Below are positions 1 to 9,087 of a stretch of 64,000 nt of DNA, piece by piece. How positions within the stretch are numbered: position 1 is the first letter of the stretch; the number at the start of each line of letters is the position of its first letter. A program made the translations under genes and the position numbers. This stretch comes from Methylocystis sp. Its GTDB lineage: Bacteria > Pseudomonadota > Alphaproteobacteria > Rhizobiales > Beijerinckiaceae. The stretch is taken from assembly GCA_002929055.1 (NCBI GenBank), contig PERY01000011.1, positions 19,491 through 83,490 on the forward strand. The letters are read 5' to 3'. Under the pieces are notes generated by a model. It had not been told where the DNA came from. It was given only the letters and a program-made list of their open reading frames with translations, and ran no database searches.

Positions 1-389
1 CCGGTCCAGCCATTGTCGTTGTGAGACGCGGTGACCATGGCCACCGCCGGGGCGTCGAGCTCGAACTGCGCGAAATAGGCCATCGGCGACAGCGCAAGGC
101 CGATGTCGCGCACGCGCACGCCCGAAGCCATGAGCCCGGCGATGAGCGCCAGCTTGATGGAGGCCGAATAGGACCGATAGTCGTGCCCGGTCACTATGTC
201 CGGCGCGACGCCCATTTCGTGCATCAGCGTGCCGAGCCCCATGCCGAGCGCCTGCACGCCCATCAGATTCAGCTCCGGTCCGAAAAGCCAGCGGGCGTCA
301 TATTCGCGAAAGCCGGTCGGTTTCACGAGCGGCTTCTGCTCATATTCGAACGTGTTGGGGGTCAGCGCGTGTACCGGCTTGGGAAACAT
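1..389 (-). CDS. Phosphomannomutase/phosphoglucomutase, N-terminal part (cut by window edge)
   Basis: The reverse strand translates from an ATG at 389 into MFPKPVHALTPNTFEYEQ and onward to the window edge without a stop. It contains TASHNDNGWTG, the phosphoserine loop of the alpha-D-phosphohexomutase family (canonical TASHNP), preceded by the expected SYSASIKLALIAGLMASG segment. These enzymes interconvert hexose 6- and 1-phosphates for exopolysaccharide or LPS precursors. Only about 129 residues are visible, covering the N-terminal part of domain 1; the rest lies beyond position 1. The gene is divergent from the DUF2235 gene across a 160-bp gap. The family is clear; ManB versus AlgC versus Pgm substrate preference cannot be decided here. 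Confidence 0.85.
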   Translation of the reverse strand, partial: MFPKPVHALTPNTFEYEQKPLVKPTGFREYDARWLFGPELNLMGVQALGMGLGTLMHEMGVAPDIVTGHDYRSYSASIKLALIAGLMASGVRVRDIGLALSPMAYFAQFELDAPAVAMVTASHNDNGWT

Positions 390-549
390 GAACAAGTCCT
401 TGGCGAGGCTTTTCGGAGTCGACGAACCGTTTACACCCCTGCGGCGCACCCGCAAAGTCGGGCCGCAATTGGCTCTTGCCGGCAGGCGAGGCTGGTCGTA
501 GACTGTTCGCTAATTGCATATCAGAAATAGCTTTTTATCCAAGGCGACA

Positions 550-2205
550 ATGACCAAGAGAATTGTGCTCCTCGCGGATGGCACCGGCAACGGGCTTCTT
601 CATCAGCTCTCCAACATCTACCGACTGTCGACTGCGCTGGACAGGACGAGCAAGGACCAGCTCGTCTATTACATCCCCGGCGTCGGAACACAGGATTTCA
701 AGCTGGTCGCGCTGCTGGACGGCGCGACGGGCTGGGGCGTGCCGTCGAATGTGAGAAAGCTGCACCGCTTCCTGTCGTGGAACTGGGAGCCCGGCGACGC
801 CATCTACATGTTCGGCTTCAGCCGCGGAGCCTTCACTATCCGCATGCTGGTGGATCTGATCGCGAAAGAGGGCTTGCTTCCCACGAGCATCGGGGGGCGG
901 CGCGTGTCGCATCTGGAAATGGAGCGGCAGTCCGAGCAATACTGGCGCGCCTTTTGCGCCAAGGATCGCACGCGCGACACCAATCTCTGGGTGAGACTCG
1001 GTGTGCGCAAGCTCCGAGACGCGTTTCTGACACGGCGAGCCAGGCTTCAGTCTCAGCCCTCGTACGAAGACATCAAAAACGCGGCGAAGGACCGAGCCCC
1101 GCCGGACGTCAAGATTCAATTCGTCGGCCTATTCGACACCGTCGAAGCCTATGGGGTGCCGATCGAAGAGCTGCGCGACCTCATCCACTTCCTCACGATC
1201 CCGATAAAATTCGGCGGGGACCACTCCATCTCCGACAACGTGCTTCGCGTGCGGCAGGCCCTTTCGCTCGATGACGAACGGCGCACCTTCCACCCGATCC
1301 GCATATCGCTCCAGCAGCGCGATCAGGAGGAACATCGCGAGGCGGCCGAGACATCTGCGGCGGTCGCGAAGCGCAAGCCTCTGCGCATCGACGAGGTCTG
1401 GTTCGCGGGGGTGCATTCGGACGTCGGCGGCGGCTATCCCGACGACCTGACGGCCCACTGCCCGCTTACATGGATGATTGCGGAAGCCGAGAAGGCCGCC
1501 AATGACGACGCGGCCTGCAAGCTCGTCTACCGCGACGGAACAGTGGAGAGCTTCAAGGAGATCGCGACCGCCTTCGGGCCGCTGCATGACTCGCGGTCGG
1601 GCCTCGCGGTCATCTACAGATATGCGCCGCGCAAGGTTGTCGAGAAGGACATGAACGGCCACTCCTACTGCAGCCCCCAGGTTCACCACACGGTGGTAGA
1701 GCGGCTCGTCGAGGGAGGCGACGACTATGCCCCGCTGGCCATGGGCGCCGCGAATGTCATCATGCCTGACGGCTCCGTCGCGGGGCCCCGGACCGGCGAG
1801 GGATACGAGCCTCTGGCGCCCCCGGATCCCACAGAAACGCCCGCCAACCCGAAGGGCGACGAATCGCCCGAACTTGCGCACGCAAAGAGCGCGATGGGCC
1901 AGATCGACGAACCTGATCGCGAAGACATGGAGCGCGCGAGGGATTATGTCTGGCTGAATACGCAGGTCTATGTCGCTTCTGCCGTAGCGATCGGCCTGCT
2001 CATCCTGCTTCTCATCCACTATCGCTGGGCGCCGGCGCTGGTCCTGATTCCGTTCCTGTGGCTGATGAGCACTCTCAAGAGCCAGTTCAGCGACAAGATT
2101 CGCTACCACGCGCGGCGCGCATGGAGCGTGCAAGGCGACAAGAACCGGGCGCTGGCGCTCGCATCATCCTCGACGCCGCCCGCCTCTCGGTCGGCCGCGG
2201 AATAG
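550..2205 (+). CDS. DUF2235 alpha/beta-hydrolase-fold protein with C-terminal membrane segment
   Basis: 551 residues from the ATG at 550 (an in-frame ATG at 514 would add 12 residues). It opens with KRIVLLADGTGNG, has the nucleophile elbow GFSRGAF (GxSxG) near residue 90 and VWFAGVHSDVGGGY near 290, the hallmark blocks of the DUF2235 hydrolase family, which also includes type VI secretion phospholipase effectors of the Tle1 group. A hydrophobic stretch near residues 475-505 (SAVAIGLLILLLIHY followed by ALVLIPFLW) suggests membrane anchoring. No VgrG, PAAR or immunity gene adjoins it, so a secreted effector role is not supported; a housekeeping membrane-associated lipase or esterase is equally possible. 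Confidence 0.8.
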   Translation: MTKRIVLLADGTGNGLLHQLSNIYRLSTALDRTSKDQLVYYIPGVGTQDFKLVALLDGATGWGVPSNVRKLHRFLSWNWEPGDAIYMFGFSRGAFTIRMLVDLIAKEGLLPTSIGGRRVSHLEMERQSEQYWRAFCAKDRTRDTNLWVRLGVRKLRDAFLTRRARLQSQPSYEDIKNAAKDRAPPDVKIQFVGLFDTVEAYGVPIEELRDLIHFLTIPIKFGGDHSISDNVLRVRQALSLDDERRTFHPIRISLQQRDQEEHREAAETSAAVAKRKPLRIDEVWFAGVHSDVGGGYPDDLTAHCPLTWMIAEAEKAANDDAACKLVYRDGTVESFKEIATAFGPLHDSRSGLAVIYRYAPRKVVEKDMNGHSYCSPQVHHTVVERLVEGGDDYAPLAMGAANVIMPDGSVAGPRTGEGYEPLAPPDPTETPANPKGDESPELAHAKSAMGQIDEPDREDMERARDYVWLNTQVYVASAVAIGLLILLLIHYRWAPALVLIPFLWLMSTLKSQFSDKIRYHARRAWSVQGDKNRALALASSSTPPASRSAAE

Positions 2206-2207
2206 GG

Positions 2208-2768
2208 TCACGGCTTCAAGACAAGCGAGCCGGACTCCACCGAGAAGCGTGAAAGCTTCGAGAGGAAGGTCATGCCGAGCAGGCTGTTGCCGAGCGCGCC
2301 CCGCTCGCCGACCACGGCGTCGACGTCATGTACGACGAGATTTCCGATCCTGACGTCATGCAGCCTGACCTTTGCGACATGAGCCACGCCATTGGCGGTG
2401 CTGACCTGGTACCGGTAATCCGCCGGCGAAGGAAACAGGCCGGCCGCCGAGGCGTCCTCATAGGAGAGAGCCACCAGCGTCGCGCCGGTGTCCACGAGCA
2501 TACCGGAGATGCGCGCGCCATTCACCTCTGCATCGGTCGAGAACTGGCCCCCCCGGTCCGCAGCGATGCGTATTTCATCGCTCCTGCGGGCGGGAAGAAT
2601 TGCGCGCGTCGGCGCCGGCGCAATGGACGCCGACTGGAGTGCGGGCCGTCCGGCCTTCGCGCCCTTCCCCATATCCGGGCGGGCGGATTGGAAACGGGAT
2701 ACGCCGGACGCGGCGAGAACGCTTAGAACAATTGCGATGACTGCGATTTTTATCTGCGTCTCGAGCAT
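2208..2768 (-). CDS. Retropepsin-like aspartic protease (clan AA, TIGR02281 type), membrane-anchored
   Basis: 186 residues from the ATG at 2768. The N-terminus holds one hydrophobic segment (IKIAVIAIVLSVLAASGV), probably an uncleaved anchor placing the rest in the periplasm. The catalytic block is GMLVDTGATLVALS, with the DTGA active site of retroviral-type aspartic proteases, followed by the family's GARGALGNSLLGMTFL-like segment near the C-terminus (GNSLLGMTFLSKLSRF). Only one DTG is present, so the active enzyme should be a homodimer. It is convergent with the DUF2235 gene, with 2 bp between the stop codons. Family assignment is firm; the substrate is unknown. Confidence 0.82.
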   Translation of the reverse strand: MLETQIKIAVIAIVLSVLAASGVSRFQSARPDMGKGAKAGRPALQSASIAPAPTRAILPARRSDEIRIAADRGGQFSTDAEVNGARISGMLVDTGATLVALSYEDASAAGLFPSPADYRYQVSTANGVAHVAKVRLHDVRIGNLVVHDVDAVVGERGALGNSLLGMTFLSKLSRFSVESGSLVLKP

Positions 2769-2903
2769 GACGCGAGCCTCGGCGATGATGATCGATCAAG
2801 CCAATTGTCGCGCAAAACCTTTGCGCGGATACTAAAGCGAATAACGGAAAGCCCTCCTTCCCCGGTTGGCGCCCTCGAGACCGCGCGCGTACTTAACGAA
2901 ATG

Positions 2904-5468
2904 CTAAGCGCGCGGCTTCGCTCGCGTCGTCGGCGCGGCGCCTGCCGGGTCGTCCGGCCAGAGATGGCGCGGATAGCGGCCCTTCATTTCTTTCTTCACA
3001 TCGTTCCACGAGCCGGTCCAGAAGCTCGGAAGGTCGCGCGTCGTCTGGATCGGCCGGTGCGCCGGCGAAAGCAGTTCGAGCGTCAGCGGCGCGCGGCCGC
3101 GCGCGAGCGTCGGATGCTTCGACAGCCCGTAAAGCTCCTGCACCCGCACGGAGAGAAGTGGACCGTTGGGCGCGGCGTAATCCAGCGCATGGCGCGAACC
3201 CGCGGGCGTCTCGAAATGCGAGGGCGCCTCGGCGTCTAGCCGGCGCATAAGCTCGTATGGCAGCAGATGCGCCAAGGCCGCGTCGAGATCGCCCGGCGCG
3301 ATGTCGTCGACCCTCGCGCGGCCAAGAATATACGGCGCAAGCCAGTCCTCGACGCTCGTGGCCAGCGCCGCATCGGAAAGATCGGGCCACTCCTCTCCCT
3401 CCGCCCTGCGCAGGAACGCCACACGATCGCGCAACTGAGTCTGGCCCTTTGTCCACCGAAGGCGCGAGACGCCGATCGCCGCGATCCCCCGCGCAAGCGC
3501 CGCTGCGCTCTCCTCGCTCGCCTCGACCGGCAGGTTCTGCTCGCTGAGGCGGATAGCGCCGAGCCGCCGGAAGCGCCGGCGGCGCAGGCTCTCGCTCGCG
3601 GGATCGAAGACGGATTCCTCGCGCGCCTCGATGCGTTCGCCGGCGATGTCCTCCACCTCTTCCGGGCTGAGAGCGCAGGCGGCGAGGATGCGCGCCTGCG
3701 CCGCACGGCCGGTGAGTTCGGCGACGGCGAGGAAAGGCGCACGGGAGAGCGGGTCTTCGATCGGAAGGCTTGCGGCGCGCCCATTGGCCATCAGGAAGTC
3801 GCCTTTTCCGCCGCGAGATTTTGCAAGCCTGTCAGGAAAGGCGAGCGCGATGAGCGCGCCGTCGGAGAACCCCCTCCCTACCCCTCCCCCGCTGGCGCGG
3901 GAGAGAGGACGCTCACGATCGGCACTCTCGATGAAAGCCGCAGCCTGCTCCCTCTCCCGCGCAGCGGGGGAGGGTTGGGGCGGGGGCGAGGCCGCTTTCG
4001 CCAGCCGCGCCCAGTTCGCCGCCAGCCGCTTGGCGTCCCGCGCCCGCTTCGAGCCGTCGCCCTGCAATCGGTCGAGCCGATGCGAGAGGTCGGCGTCGTT
4101 TCCTCCAAGCCCGCGCTCGGAAAGCAGCATGGCGAGTTCCGCCGCCCGCGCCGCCTCGCCGCGCCGCGCCGCCTCCAGCACCATGCGGGCGAGGCGCGGC
4201 GGCAATGGCAGGGCGCGCAGCGCCCTGCCCCCCTCCGTGAGGCGCCCGTCGGCGCCCAATGCGCCGAGGTCGCGGTCGAGCGCCGTCGCCTCTTTCCAGG
4301 CGGGCGCCGGCGGCGGATCGAGCCATTTGAGCTGGCCGGGATCGCTGACGCCCCAGGCGGCGAGATCGAGCGCGAGGCTGGAGAGGTCCGCCGCCAGAAT
4401 CTCCGGCGCGGCGAAGGCGGGGAGCGAGGCCGTCTGCGGTTCGTCCCAGAGCCGGTAGCAGACGCCGGGCTCGGTGCGGCCCGCGCGGCCCCGGCGCTGG
4501 TCGACGCTGGCCCGGGCGGCGCGCACCGTCTCCAGCCGCGAGAGGCCGAGGTCGGGCTCATAGAGTTGCACGCGCGAGAGCCCCGAATCGACCACGACGC
4601 GAACGCCCTCGATGGTCAGCGACGTCTCGGCGATGGAGGTCGCGAGCACGACCTTGCGGCGACCCTTTGGCGCCGGTGAAATGGCGCGGTCCTGTTCGCC
4701 CTTGTCGAGCGCGCCATACAGCGGCGCGATCTCCACGCCCTCGAGCCGCGCCTCGGCGAGGCGGGACGCGACGCGCATGATCTCCCCCTGCCCCGGCAGG
4801 AAGGCGAGGACGGAGCCCGTCTCTTCGCGCAGCGCGCGCAGCACGGCGCGGGTCATGGCGTCGTCGAGCCGCTCGTTCGGGTCGCGGCCGAGATGGCGCG
4901 TCTCCACGTCGAACGCGCGGCCTTCGGAGATAACGGTGGGCGCCTCGCCCATCAGCGCCGAGACGCGCGCGCCGTCCAGCGTCGCCGACATGGCGATGAG
5001 GCGCAGGTCGTCGCGCAGGCCGGATTGCGCATCGAGCGCGAGCGCCAGCCCCAGATCCGCGTCGAGCGAGCGCTCGTGATATTCATCGAAGAGCACGCCC
5101 GCGACGCCCTCTAGCGAAGGATCGTCCAGGATCATGCGCGCGAAGACGCCTTCGGTGACGACCTCTATGCGGGTCTTCGCCGACACCTTCGACTCCAGCC
5201 GCATGCGCAGGCCGACAGTCTCGCCCATCTGCTCGCCAAGCGTCGCGGCCATGCGGTTGGCGGCGGCGCGCGCGGCGAGGCGGCGCGGCTCCAGCAGGAT
5301 GAGCTTTCCGCCCTTCGCCCAGTCGGCGCTCATCAGCGCCAGCGGCACGCGCGTCGTCTTGCCCGCGCCGGGGGGCGCGACGATCACGAGATTGGGCGAG
5401 GCCGCGAGCGCCGCTTGTATGTCCGGCAGCACGGCGTCGATCGGCAGCAAGGCTGTGTCGAACGGCAT
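2904..5468 (-). CDS. hrpB: ATP-dependent helicase HrpB
   Basis: 854 residues. The N-terminus carries the DEAH helicase core: Walker A APPGAGKTTRVPLAL near residue 32, the DEAH-like Walker B box FDEYHERSLDADLGLALA, SATLDGARVSALM (motif III), and the C-terminal core with VVLATSIAETSLTIEGV and DQRRGRAGRTEPGVCYRLW (motif VI). The HrpB-specific C-terminal domain follows to the end (TTRDLPSFWTGSWNDVKKEM, then YPRHLWPDDP). The length is slightly above the usual ~820 residues because about 45 residues near 490-535 (ASPPPQPSPAARERE, then SRASGGGVGRGFSD) come from an embedded palindromic repeat, listed separately. The physiological role of HrpB outside polar-lipid and stress phenotypes is poorly known. 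Confidence 0.95.
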   Translation of the reverse strand: MPFDTALLPIDAVLPDIQAALAASPNLVIVAPPGAGKTTRVPLALMSADWAKGGKLILLEPRRLAARAAANRMAATLGEQMGETVGLRMRLESKVSAKTRIEVVTEGVFARMILDDPSLEGVAGVLFDEYHERSLDADLGLALALDAQSGLRDDLRLIAMSATLDGARVSALMGEAPTVISEGRAFDVETRHLGRDPNERLDDAMTRAVLRALREETGSVLAFLPGQGEIMRVASRLAEARLEGVEIAPLYGALDKGEQDRAISPAPKGRRKVVLATSIAETSLTIEGVRVVVDSGLSRVQLYEPDLGLSRLETVRAARASVDQRRGRAGRTEPGVCYRLWDEPQTASLPAFAAPEILAADLSSLALDLAAWGVSDPGQLKWLDPPPAPAWKEATALDRDLGALGADGRLTEGGRALRALPLPPRLARMVLEAARRGEAARAAELAMLLSERGLGGNDADLSHRLDRLQGDGSKRARDAKRLAANWARLAKAASPPPQPSPAAREREQAAAFIESADRERPLSRASGGGVGRGFSDGALIALAFPDRLAKSRGGKGDFLMANGRAASLPIEDPLSRAPFLAVAELTGRAAQARILAACALSPEEVEDIAGERIEAREESVFDPASESLRRRRFRRLGAIRLSEQNLPVEASEESAAALARGIAAIGVSRLRWTKGQTQLRDRVAFLRRAEGEEWPDLSDAALATSVEDWLAPYILGRARVDDIAPGDLDAALAHLLPYELMRRLDAEAPSHFETPAGSRHALDYAAPNGPLLSVRVQELYGLSKHPTLARGRAPLTLELLSPAHRPIQTTRDLPSFWTGSWNDVKKEMKGRYPRHLWPDDPAGAAPTTRAKPRA
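3871..3987. repeat. Inverted pair of GC-rich palindromic elements inserted in frame in hrpB
   Basis: Two related ~35-bp arms, 3871-3905 and 3951-3987, face each other. Both contain a CCCTCCCCCGCTG/GCGGGAGAG core, the right arm as its reverse complement (CTCTCCCGCGCAGCGGGGG). The pair is translated as a Pro/Ala/Arg/Gly-rich insert that interrupts otherwise normal HrpB sequence without breaking the frame. It resembles REP-type or protein-embedded palindromic elements known from Alphaproteobacteria. Confidence 0.7.
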
Positions 5469-5504
5469 GCGTCCATATGCACAGGAGTCGCGGCATCCCC
5501 AACG

Positions 5505-5533
5505 AAAAAAGCCCCTCCCTTGCGGGGAGGGGC
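5505..5533 (-). terminator. Rho-independent terminator of the Tim44-domain gene
   Basis: A perfect 9-bp stem, GCCCCTCCC / GGGAGGGGC, at 5511-5533 is preceded on the plus strand by AAAAAA (5505-5510), which reads as a U-run after the stem on the minus strand. It lies just downstream of the gene ending at 5556 and upstream of hrpB. Confidence 0.8.
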
Positions 5534-5555
5534 TCTCGCGGGGGCGCGGGTTAGC

Positions 5556-6557
5556 TTACGCCGCCTGCTGAATCGCCGAAAGCTTCCAGGCGTCCGGGCC
5601 GGAGCCCGCCGGACGGCGGAAGGTCCACACCTCCGTCGCCTGCGATTCGCCAGTCGAACCCGTCGCCGGAGTGCCGGTCGTCCGGTCCTCCATCACGTCG
5701 TTGAGCGAGAAACGCATGGCGACGGTGGCGTATTCGTCCGAGCCCTCGCGCCAGGCCTCCGACAGGTCGCCCTGCAGGAGCTTCACGTCCGTGACGCGGT
5801 TGACGACGCCTTTCGCCCGGTTGGCCGCGAGGTCGTCTTCGAACTGGCGGACCATCTCCGGCGTGGCCAAGGCGCGCAGGGCGTCAGAGTCCTCCCGGCT
5901 GTAGGCGGCCTGAGACGCGCCCAGCAGGCGCTCGAAGGCGTTGAAGTCTGTCGTCTCGACCTTGATCGGCGTCGCCCGCGGGCGCTGTTGCGCCGCGCCG
6001 CCGCCCAAACCCATCGGACCCGCGCCAAAGCCCGCCCCCGTCGGACGGCCGCCAAAGGGCGAACCGCCGCCGAAGGAGAAGCTAGAGCCCTGCGGGCCGG
6101 CCCCTGCGGCCGCATTGCGGCCCTGCCACCAGGCGAAGGCCATGCGGGCCAGGAAGACGATCAGGGCGATCTGCAGCAGGAAGCCGATGATCGACATGAA
6201 GCCGCCCATGCCGCCGAAGAAGCCATTCCCCGTCAGCATGCCGAAGAGGCCCGCGCCGAGCAGGCCGCCGGCGAGGCCGCCCATAAGCCCGCGCCCGAAG
6301 GACGGGCCGCCATACGACGGGTTATAACCCGGCTGGTTCATGCCATAGCCCGGTCGCGCGGTGTCGCTGCGCTCGAAGGGCGAGGCCCCCGGAGCCGTGC
6401 GGGTCGACGGCGGGGCCGACCATGTGCGCGAGCCGCGCGAGCCGAAGCTGCCGCCCCCGCCCATACGCGCCTCGGCGATGGCCGGCGCCAGCGCCAGCAG
6501 CGCCGCGAAAACCAGTGAAACCAGCGATCCGCGCTTTAGCGCAAGAAACCGCAACAT
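5556..6557 (-). CDS. Tim44-like domain protein, secreted or membrane-anchored
   Basis: 333 residues from the ATG at 6557; GGGGA lies about 8 nt upstream, which fits this start better than the ATG at 6563. A signal-like N-terminus (SLVSLVFAALLALAPAIAEA) is followed by a low-complexity Gly/Ser/Arg/Pro region, a glycine-rich hydrophobic stretch (LMGGLAGGLLGAGLFGML) and a transmembrane segment (FMSIIGFLLQIALIVFLARM). The C-terminal ~140 residues match the Tim44-like fold (AFERLLGASQAAYSREDSD, ending EVWTFRRPAGSGPDAWKLSA). Bacterial members of this group are widespread and functionally unassigned; the mitochondrial relative acts in protein import. It has its own terminator and is transcribed toward hrpB. 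Confidence 0.82.
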   Translation of the reverse strand: MLRFLALKRGSLVSLVFAALLALAPAIAEARMGGGGSFGSRGSRTWSAPPSTRTAPGASPFERSDTARPGYGMNQPGYNPSYGGPSFGRGLMGGLAGGLLGAGLFGMLTGNGFFGGMGGFMSIIGFLLQIALIVFLARMAFAWWQGRNAAAGAGPQGSSFSFGGGSPFGGRPTGAGFGAGPMGLGGGAAQQRPRATPIKVETTDFNAFERLLGASQAAYSREDSDALRALATPEMVRQFEDDLAANRAKGVVNRVTDVKLLQGDLSEAWREGSDEYATVAMRFSLNDVMEDRTTGTPATGSTGESQATEVWTFRRPAGSGPDAWKLSAIQQAA

Positions 6558-6668
6558 ATGCATTTCCCCTTTTCGCAGGGAGCGTGGCTCCCTCTCGACC
6601 GACTCATATAGGAAGTGGGAAGCTCTGCTGCAAAGGCGGGGGCGAGAAAATCGGACAAGGCGCCGGTT

Positions 6669-8522
6669 TTAGAGGCCTTCAGCCTCGGCGGCCGCCTCCA
6701 GCCACTGCTCTTCGGCGGCCGCGAGCGCCTCGGCCAGATCCTCGCGCTGCGCGGCGAGCTTGGCCGCCTCCTGCGGATTGCGGGAAAAAGCGTCCGGCGC
6801 GGCGAGCGCCTCGTCCACGCGCGCCAGCAACTGCGTGAATTTCTCGACCTTCTCCTCGGCCGCGGCAAGCTTGCGGCGGTAGAAGCCGGCATCGCGGCGC
6901 TTCAGCGCTTCCCTGGCGGCTTCCGGCGCCGGCGCTTCGCGTTCGGGCTCCTCTGTCTTGGTCTTTGAGAGAACGAGCTTCGCGTATTCGTCCATATCGC
7001 CGTCGAAGGGCTTCACCGTCCCCTCGCCCACGAGCCACAGGCGGTCGGCGCAGGCCTCCAGCAGATAGCGGTCGTGGGACACCAGCACGACGGCGCCCTG
7101 ATAGTCGTTGATCGCCTCGATCAGCGCCGCGCGGCTGTCGATGTCGAGATGGTTTGTCGGCTCGTCGAGAATCAGGAGATGCGGGGCGTTGAAGGCCGTG
7201 ACGCCGAGCAGCAGCCGCGCCTTTTCTCCACCGGAGAGATTCGCCACCCTGGTGTCCGAACGCGCGCCCGAAAAGCCAGTCTGCGCCGCCTTGGCGCGCA
7301 CCCGCGCCTCCGGCGCATCCGGCATCAGCCGCGAGAAGACGAGATAGGGCGTGTCCCGGTCGTTCAGATCATCGACCTGATGCTGGGCGAAGAAGCCAGC
7401 CTCCAGCTTCGCGGCCCGCACCATATTGCCGGCCATCGTCGGAAGCCGCCCGCCGAGCAGCCTGGCGAAGGTCGACTTTCCGTTGCCATTCGCGCCGAGC
7501 AGGCCGATGCGGTCGTCGTTGGAGATCGACAATGTCAGCCGCGACAGCACCACGCGCTCGCCATAACCGACGCTCGCCCGCTCCAGCGCGATGATGGGCG
7601 GCGACAGCGGCTTTTCGGGCGAGGGCAGATGAATCGGCAGGACGCTATCGTCGACGATCGCGGCGACCGGCTCCATGCGCTCCAGCATCTTGAGGCGCGA
7701 CTGCGCCTGGCGGGCCTTGGTGGCCTTGGCGCGGAAGCGGTCGACGAATTCCTGAAGATGCTTCCTTTGCTCCTCCTGCTTCTTTGCGCCCTTTGCGGCG
7801 AGCAATTGCGCCTCGCGCCGCTGCTTCTCGAAGGAGGTGTAGTCGCCCTTGTAGAGCGTCAGCTTGCCGCGTTCGAGATGCAGAATATGCGTCGCCACGT
7901 CGTCGAGCAGGTCGCGGTCGTGGCTGATGACCAGCACGCTCGCCGGATAGCGCGCGAGATAGTCGACGAGCCAGAGCGTGCCTTCGAGATCGAGATAGTT
8001 GGTCGGCTCGTCCAGCAGCAAGAGATCGGGCGCCGAGAACAGCACCGCTGCAAGCGCGACGCGCATGCGCCAGCCGCCGGAGAACTCCGAAAGCGGGCGC
8101 TGCTGCGCCTGCGCATCGAAGCCAAGGCCGTGCAGAATCGCCGCGGCCCGGGCCGGGGCCGAATGAGCGTCGATGTCGGCGAGGCGGGTCTGGATTTCGG
8201 CGATGTCGTGGGCGTCATGCGCGGTCTCGGCGCGCGCGAGCAATTCGGCGCGTTCGACGTCCGCCGCCAGCACGAAGTCGATGAGCTTCGTCGGCCCGCC
8301 CGGCGCCTCCTGCTCGACGCGCCCGAGCCTTGTGCGGGCGGGCAGCGCAATATTGCCCGATTCGGCGGCGATCTCCCCGGCGATCAGCCGGAACAGCGTC
8401 GTCTTGCCGGCGCCGTTGCGCCCGACGAAACCCGCGCGCGAGCGGCCCGGGAGAAAGACTCCCGCATGATCGAAGAGCAGCCTGTCGCCAAGCCGGTAGG
8501 TGAGATCGTTGATGGTGAGCAT
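6669..8522 (-). CDS. ABC-F family ATPase (YheS/Uup type)
   Basis: 617 residues from the ATG at 8522 (MLTINDLTYRLG); an upstream in-frame ATG at 8585 would add residues foreign to the family. Two nucleotide-binding domains are present without membrane segments: Walker A GRNGAGKTT and signature FSGGWRMRVALA in the first, GANGNGKST and LSGGEKARLLLGV in the second, each with an LLLDEPTNYLD or LILDEPTNHLD Walker B. Between them lies the charged ABC-F linker (P-site tRNA interaction motif region, KKQEEQRKHLQEFVDRFRAK), and the C-terminus is a predicted coiled coil. ABC-F proteins act on the ribosome rather than in transport. The paralogue (YheS versus Uup) is not settled by eye. Confidence 0.93.
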   Translation of the reverse strand: MLTINDLTYRLGDRLLFDHAGVFLPGRSRAGFVGRNGAGKTTLFRLIAGEIAAESGNIALPARTRLGRVEQEAPGGPTKLIDFVLAADVERAELLARAETAHDAHDIAEIQTRLADIDAHSAPARAAAILHGLGFDAQAQQRPLSEFSGGWRMRVALAAVLFSAPDLLLLDEPTNYLDLEGTLWLVDYLARYPASVLVISHDRDLLDDVATHILHLERGKLTLYKGDYTSFEKQRREAQLLAAKGAKKQEEQRKHLQEFVDRFRAKATKARQAQSRLKMLERMEPVAAIVDDSVLPIHLPSPEKPLSPPIIALERASVGYGERVVLSRLTLSISNDDRIGLLGANGNGKSTFARLLGGRLPTMAGNMVRAAKLEAGFFAQHQVDDLNDRDTPYLVFSRLMPDAPEARVRAKAAQTGFSGARSDTRVANLSGGEKARLLLGVTAFNAPHLLILDEPTNHLDIDSRAALIEAINDYQGAVVLVSHDRYLLEACADRLWLVGEGTVKPFDGDMDEYAKLVLSKTKTEEPEREAPAPEAAREALKRRDAGFYRRKLAAAEEKVEKFTQLLARVDEALAAPDAFSRNPQEAAKLAAQREDLAEALAAAEEQWLEAAAEAEGL

Positions 8523-8681
8523 GTCCGCACGGCAGTAACAGGCTCGCAAAGGCGTCGCCAGCCCAGATTTGAGGGGCCGCGCCACAGCCGAATCGCTGGC
8601 ATGTCGCTTGCTTTATGACCGATGCGGTCAAGACGGAGGATAACCCAAGGCGCATGAACCCGAAAGGACAGGCGCCAGATC

Positions 8682-8804
8682 ATGCATCCGGACATGGAAG
8701 GATTTCTGTGGATCACAGTGAAGGCGTTCGGGGTCGCGCTCATTGGAATCTACGCGACGCGGATCGCCTTCTACGCCTATGAAGCGATGAAATGGGGCGT
8801 CTGA
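8682..8804 (+). CDS. Small membrane protein, 40 residues
   Basis: An ATG at 8682 opens MHPDMEGFLWITVKAFGVAL and continues through IGIYATRIAFYAYEAMKWGV to a TGA at 8802. The product is one hydrophobic helix with aromatic flanks, a plausible single-pass inner-membrane miniprotein. GAAAGGACAGG lies 10-18 nt upstream as a possible ribosome-binding site. It is divergent from the ABC-F gene and sits just before tRNA-Glu. Function is not recognised; the length makes chance occurrence possible, but the composition is protein-like. Confidence 0.5.
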   Translation: MHPDMEGFLWITVKAFGVALIGIYATRIAFYAYEAMKWGV

Positions 8805-8934
8805 CGGTGAAGCGGGAGTCCTCTCCCTGCCCCGCCCCTGAGACGAAAAAGCGCGCTCAGACGAGGCTTGTCTTGCGCGCCGCGCGCCTCTATACAGCCC
8901 TCGGTTCGCGCCGCTTCAGGGCGGCGCGGCTCAC

Positions 8935-9010
8935 GCGCCCATCGTCTAGCGGTCCAGGACGTCGCCCTTTCACGGCGAAAACAGGGGTTCGATTCCCCTT
9001 GGGCGCGCCA
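8935..9010 (+). tRNA. tRNA-Glu (anticodon TTC)
   Basis: A full cloverleaf can be drawn: acceptor GCGCCCA (8935) pairs with TGGGCGC (9000-9006), the discriminator is G, and CCA is encoded (9008-9010). The anticodon loop CTTTCAC, giving TTC, sits on the TCGCC/GGCGA stem, and the T-arm reads GGGGTTCGATTCCCC. The gene stands alone, and its 3' side borders a region with phage-like and accessory genes. Confidence 0.97.
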
Positions 9011-9087
9011 GAATGTTGGAGCCGACAGTTTTGCGGTCTCTGCCTTCGGCAAGCGTCGCACGCTCCATGAAACGTCCAGGCTGAGAG

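Noticed and set aside
550..2205. DUF2235 protein as a type VI secretion effector
   Set aside because: No VgrG, PAAR, Hcp or immunity-like gene adjoins it and it has a C-terminal membrane segment; the effector role is only one branch of the family.
3267..4679. 470-residue plus-strand frame inside hrpB
   Set aside because: Antisense to the helicase core, no family features.
7074..8618. 514-residue plus-strand frame opposite the ABC-F gene
   Set aside because: Shadow of the two conserved ATP-binding domains.
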